Assembly (NCBI GenBank): GCA_047967505.1
Contig: CM106540.1
Length of the DNA stretch: 64,000 nt
Source of the DNA: Dipteris shenzhenensis
Taxonomy: Eukaryota > Polypodiophyta > Polypodiopsida > Gleicheniales
Reading direction: 5' to 3' (one strand)
Shown: positions 60,076 to 64,000 of the stretch, piece by piece
How positions within the stretch are numbered: the first letter of the stretch is position 1
Layout of the letters: the number at the start of each line of letters is the position of its first letter
The notes under the pieces: model-generated
Seen by the model: only the letters and a program-made list of their open reading frames with translations
Told to the model about the DNA's origin: nothing
The model's database searches: none
Translations under genes and position numbers: made by a program

Positions 60076-60717
60076 GATTATATATATTCACATAATCACG
60101 TGCACTTTTTGCATGATTCATGTACATGAACATCTTTTTAATGAAATCACACATGCAATGATGGAAAAATATTCCCACTCTAAAAAAGAAACAAACAAAA
60201 AATTTACCACCATTGGTTTTTCCAGTAATAATACCACTGACAAGCAAATATTTACTATAGGTAAAATGGGCACTACTACCAACAAAGGCAATAGTATCAA
60301 TAGTAAAGATGGTAAGATACTAGGCTTCCAATTCTCTCATTACTACCCTTAGTACAAGGTCTAGTACCGCTAGTAACATTCACTTCATTGTGAGGCTTCT
60401 TTTACCCTCAACCATAGAGCCATTACCCCATCAAACTGGGGTGCTCTTATTGTTGTGCCCATAAAAGGAGCGCATCAGGCCGTTTTATTGCTATACATTT
60501 GAGAGGTAGTTTTGTTCTCTCATCTTAAGCATGACCTAAGGCCTAGACTAGGGAGTGGGAGGCAAAGAGCTAGATGGGACTACACATGAGGTGCAAGTGC
60601 CTAGACTCTTGCAAAGAGGGAGGAGGAGTTTTTTTTTCAATGAATTTTGCATCATGTTAAGTTCATGCATTGAGTATCATGCACTATATTTTTGACACCA
60701 AAAGTTGTACTAACATG
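59305..60717. other. no gene recognised
   Basis: AT-rich. A (GA)n tract lies at about 60,041-60,074. The plus frame at 59,969-60,352 runs through it and has no motif. Confidence 0.4.
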
Positions 60718-61451
60718 TGTAAGAAAACAATACAACGTCTATTCTTAACAGATAATAGGACCTTGTATGCAAAAGAGAAAAGCAGATAGTATGGAGAATC
60801 AAAAATTTGATTACTGTAAAACTGATACAATAGATGGCGCTGCCTCCCAGCCGTGCGCTCCTATGAGAGAAGCTTCGATGGCATGCTGGAAATAGTAGAG
60901 GACGGAGGCCGGATGCTAAAAAATCAGGGTTGCTGTAGCCAGTGATGATGATGGGCTTCACAGGCTTGCTCTTATATAGCCACTAGTCATAGTCAGTTAG
61001 ACCCAATTGGGTGACCGACCTAGTCCACCCAAAACGGTCGACTAGAGGTCGGTCCCGAAATAGGCCACCGACCACACCATCATAACCATGGCGTAGAATA
61101 GAGCAACTAATCTACGATATCCGTTCGGCCCACAGCCATCCAAGATCATCTGGGCCTCCAAATAGGCCTCACAACCCAAGAGTGGGCTACCCTAGGAAAT
61201 GCTCCATCTACCCTCAGTGCGGTCAGTAATGGGATGCCTTTCCACACTTGCATGTAGCCTAGTTGGTAGTGTGCCAACTCTATCTAAAGCCATCTAGTCA
61301 TCAGGCAACACATGGCCCCCATCTGGTGTCCAAACTAGGACCTACCCAATAACCGAGCTACTCAAATGCCTTCTCCTCATATGGGGGGCTTATAAGTAGA
61401 GTTAGCTGATTCCCGTGTAGTTACATGAGAGTGGAGCATTGATATCTAACA
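60718..61451 (-). repeat. 3' LTR of minus-strand family-2 copia
   Basis: 734 bp, single copy of the unit that is duplicated in the 48.6-kb LTR. Confidence 0.9.
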
Positions 61452-64000
61452 CCCCCCCTCAATGTCCACCCGTAAGTGAACTTACTTTTTTGGCCCAATG
61501 CCAAGTCGATGAAGATGGGCAAGTCTCTTGCAAGAGCCTTCGTGAAGATGTCCGCAGCATTCTCTATAGTCGGACAGTACACCAAGTCGACCTCTCCATC
61601 CATGATGAGCTCGTGTACAAAGTGATATTGAATCTCAATGTGTTTTGTGCGAGCGTGGAACACATGGTTCTTTGCAATTGCCATGCAACTCTGATTGTCA
61701 CATGATAACTGCGTAGGCTTGTTCTGCACTGCACCCATGTTCCCTAAAATCCTCCTCAACCACACTACCTCACAAGAAGCAAAACATGTTGATTTTTTTG
61801 TACTCAGCCTCGGTAGAAGAAAGAGCAACTATGGGTTGCTTCTTACTGACCCATGACACAGCTCTAGATCCAAGTGAGAAATAGTAACCTGTCACTGATC
61901 TCCTACTGTCCACATCTCCTGCCCAATCCGAGTCACAGAATCTGGTCAAGATGTTGCCCTTGGTATAGGTGATGCCATAATCAAGTGTGCCTTTGATGTA
62001 TTTTAGCACCCGCATTCCTACCCTCCAATGGTTCTCCTGAGGCTTATTGGAAAACCTGCTTAGTACACCAGTCACAAAACTGATGTCCGGCCGTGTGTTG
62101 CATAAGTAAATTAAACTGCCCACAAGCCTTCTGTACTTTGCTTCGTCCACCAGTGGTGATGAATCCTCGTTTGAGAGCTTCACATCAACCTCCATAGGGG
62201 TGCCAACTGTCTTGCACTCAGCCATGCCAAATGCCTTACGTATCTCTCCAGCATACTTTAGCTGTGAGATGAAGATCTATTTTGGCTCTTGCCAAACTTC
62301 AATCCCCAAATAGAAATGCATCAGTCTAAGGTCTGTCATTTCAAACTCTCTTCCTAGCAAATGCTTTGTCTGCGAGATCTTCTCTTCATGATTCCCTGTT
62401 ATGACAAGGTCATCCACATAAAGGACCACGATCATACACCCGCCTTCTCTGTAGATATACAAATTTGCATCAGATGGGCTCCTTCTGAACTCGTTTTGCA
62501 AAAAGTAGGCATCAATCCACTGGTACCACACTCGTGGGGCCTGTTTCAGCCTGTAAAGTGCCTTCTTTAGTTTACAAACTTTACCTTGAACCGGGGATCA
62601 CAAAACCTGGTGGTTGTTCCACGTATACCTCCCCTTTGAGATCTCCATTCAGAAAGGCAGATTTTACATCCATCCGAAACACGGGCCAACTTTCCTGTGC
62701 TGCTAAATCCAAAACACTGCGAATTGTGGTTAGTTGAGCTGTGGGAGCAAAAGTATCCTGATAATCAAAACCATGTACCTGTGCGAATCCTTTTGCCACG
62801 AGCCGAGCCTTGTACTTATCCAACGTGCCATCGGACTTGGTCTTGTACACCCACTTGGTGCCAATTACCTTGCGTTTTGGTGATCGATCCACAAGGTCCC
62901 AAGTGTTGTTCTTCATTATGGAGCCATACTCCGATTGCATATCCTCCATCCATGTATCATCACCCTGTGCTTCTTCAAGACACTTGGGTTCTTCAGCACG
63001 GATCACCTGTGTCATCAAAGCGTAGTTAACCAAGCGTTCCTATGCCCTTTTTTGCTCCTCTAATCTCTTGGACCGGCAGTGTTCGAATGGTTCCTCCTCA
63101 ATGGCTGGAGGTTCTCTGCTATCCAAAAGCTGCTTTACCCACTTTGGGAATGGTTGTTTCCATTGTGGTTCTATAGGCTCTTCTTCCTCTTCTTTATCTT
63201 GAATCCTCCCAAGCACCGTTGGGGGAGTTCGGTCTATTGTTGGTGATTGTACTGGATGGATATCCTGGTCTTGGTTGTCTGGGAAGGAAGCATCCTCCTC
63301 CAATTGATGTGGCTGTTCTAAGAAGACCACATCGCGACTTACTATTACCTTCTTAGTAATAGGATTATAGAGACGGTAACCCTTCGCCTCCACTGTAGCC
63401 CAAGAAAATACACTTCCGGCTCTTCGGTTCCCATTTGGTCCTGTTAGCATTAGGGACATGCAAAAATAGTCACATCCAAAAACTCTGAAATGTGTAGCTG
63501 AAGGTTTCTTACCAGAAAAGGCCTGTAGTGGAGTCATCCCGTTCACAGCCTTTGTGTAGCTACAATTTAGAATGTAAAGTGCCGTGTTACATGCTTCAGC
63601 CCAAAAAGTCTTTGGCAAATATTTCCCTTTCATCTTCCCATTTCGCAGATGATGCGCATCTTGCACTCTGCTACTCCATTTTGTTGTGGTGTATGTGGCG
63701 GGGGTTTCTGCCTCTTCATCCCATGACTCTTGTAGTAACTTTCGAATTCACTTGATGTGAACTCTCCACCTCTGTCTGATCTCAACTTCTTCACCTTCCT
63801 CCCCATTTCTTTCTCGACCATTACATGCCATTCTTTGAACTTACTAAAAGCCTCATCTTTAGTCTTCAGGAAGTATATCCATATCCTTCTATTGTAGTCA
63901 TCGATCAGCATCATGAAGTAGTAGGAACCACCCAAAGCTTCCCGTCTCCATCTTTCTGCAGAGGTCCATGTGAACGAGCTCTAGAGGAGTCTTTGCCCTG
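61452..64000 (-). pseudogene. family-2 copia pol (integrase, RT, RNase H), partial
   Basis: From the window end inward on the minus strand: integrase core (MGGSYYFMMLIDDYNRR, LRSDRGGEF, PQQNGVAE), a frame change near 63,640, then integrase C-terminus, RT (NTWDLVDRSP, KWVYKTKSDGTLDKYKARL, MDVKSAFLNGDL, YVDD at about 62,410-62,425) and RNase H (SDWAGDVDSRRS, LSSTEAEY, DIFTKAL). Longer open frames than the 48.6-kb copy suggest somewhat less decay. It has frame breaks near 62,275, 62,580, 63,040 and 61,800. Confidence 0.9.

Larger units (their letters stand above)
60718..64000 (-). mobile_element. family-2 copia element, minus strand, cut by window end
   Basis: The 3' LTR lies at 60,718-61,451 (734 bp; on the minus strand TGTTAGATATCAATGC .. 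TTTTCTTACA), next to a purine tract (GAGGGGGGG). The interior continues toward the 5' end beyond the window. It is the same family as 48,631-54,537 in opposite orientation. Target duplication cannot be checked. Confidence 0.9.

Noticed and set aside
60029-60352. Gene across the (GA)n tract at 60.0 kb
   Set aside because: Both plus and minus frames run through simple sequence and carry no domain.
1-64000. tRNA, rRNA or other structured RNA genes
   Set aside because: No cloverleaf with consensus A and B boxes or rRNA core sequence was noticed; the TATCAGAGC stretches are retroelement primer sites.

Overview
The window looks like nuclear DNA from a land plant with a large, repeat-rich genome. 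The signs are degenerate CCCTAAA-type (plant telomere) arrays at about 25.5-26.0 kb, GT-AG introns, a ZF-HD-type zinc-finger gene (a plant family), Ty1/copia elements primed by initiator-Met tRNA, decayed LINEs and long (CT)n, (CA)n and (TA)n tracts. A seedless plant such as a fern would fit, but the sequence does not prove this.

Layout. 0-8.8 kb: tandem duplications, a short gag-only terminal-repeat retroelement (1,044-2,657) and a LINE endonuclease relic (about 4.2-4.6 kb). 8.8-13.5 kb: GA tract, two G-boxes and the only host-like gene, a ZF-HD-type zinc-finger ORF (12,662-13,348). 13.5-30.9 kb: microsatellites, large inverted and direct repeats, a copia 3' remnant (about 17.1-17.8 kb), a LINE reverse-transcriptase relic (about 22.5-23.0 kb) and interstitial telomere-like repeats.

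The main discovery is 30,922-46,811. I read this as a 15.9-kb DNA transposon with about 30-bp terminal inverted repeats, split by a nearly intact 5.6-kb copia element (35,530-41,112, TSD TGGAA). Without the copia the element is about 10.3 kb and holds four intron-containing genes in a symmetric order: A> <B [hairpin region] C> <D. Gene D has the RAG1/Transib transposase signature: D97, D194, C-x2-C, H-x4-H and E456, with the spacings of RAG1. Gene B joins a histone H3-like protein (N-terminus MARTKSTARK plus an H3 fold) to a Ulp1/C48-type cysteine protease. Gene A may end in a ubiquitin-like fold. Gene C is a novel acidic protein. Each gene has one in-frame stop that a single C-to-T change could have made, so this copy is probably dead, but the family looks undescribed and coherent: a transposase plus chromatin-like and SUMO/ubiquitin-like functions.

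46.8-64.0 kb: a second copia family with a complete but decayed copy at 48,631-54,537 (+ strand, TSD TATTT) and another on the minus strand running off the window end (60,718-64,000). A LINE 3' end with a poly(A) tail lies at about 54.8-55.5 kb, followed by low-complexity sequence with local duplications.

All exon boundaries, domain calls and family names were read by eye; no database or alignment program was used.
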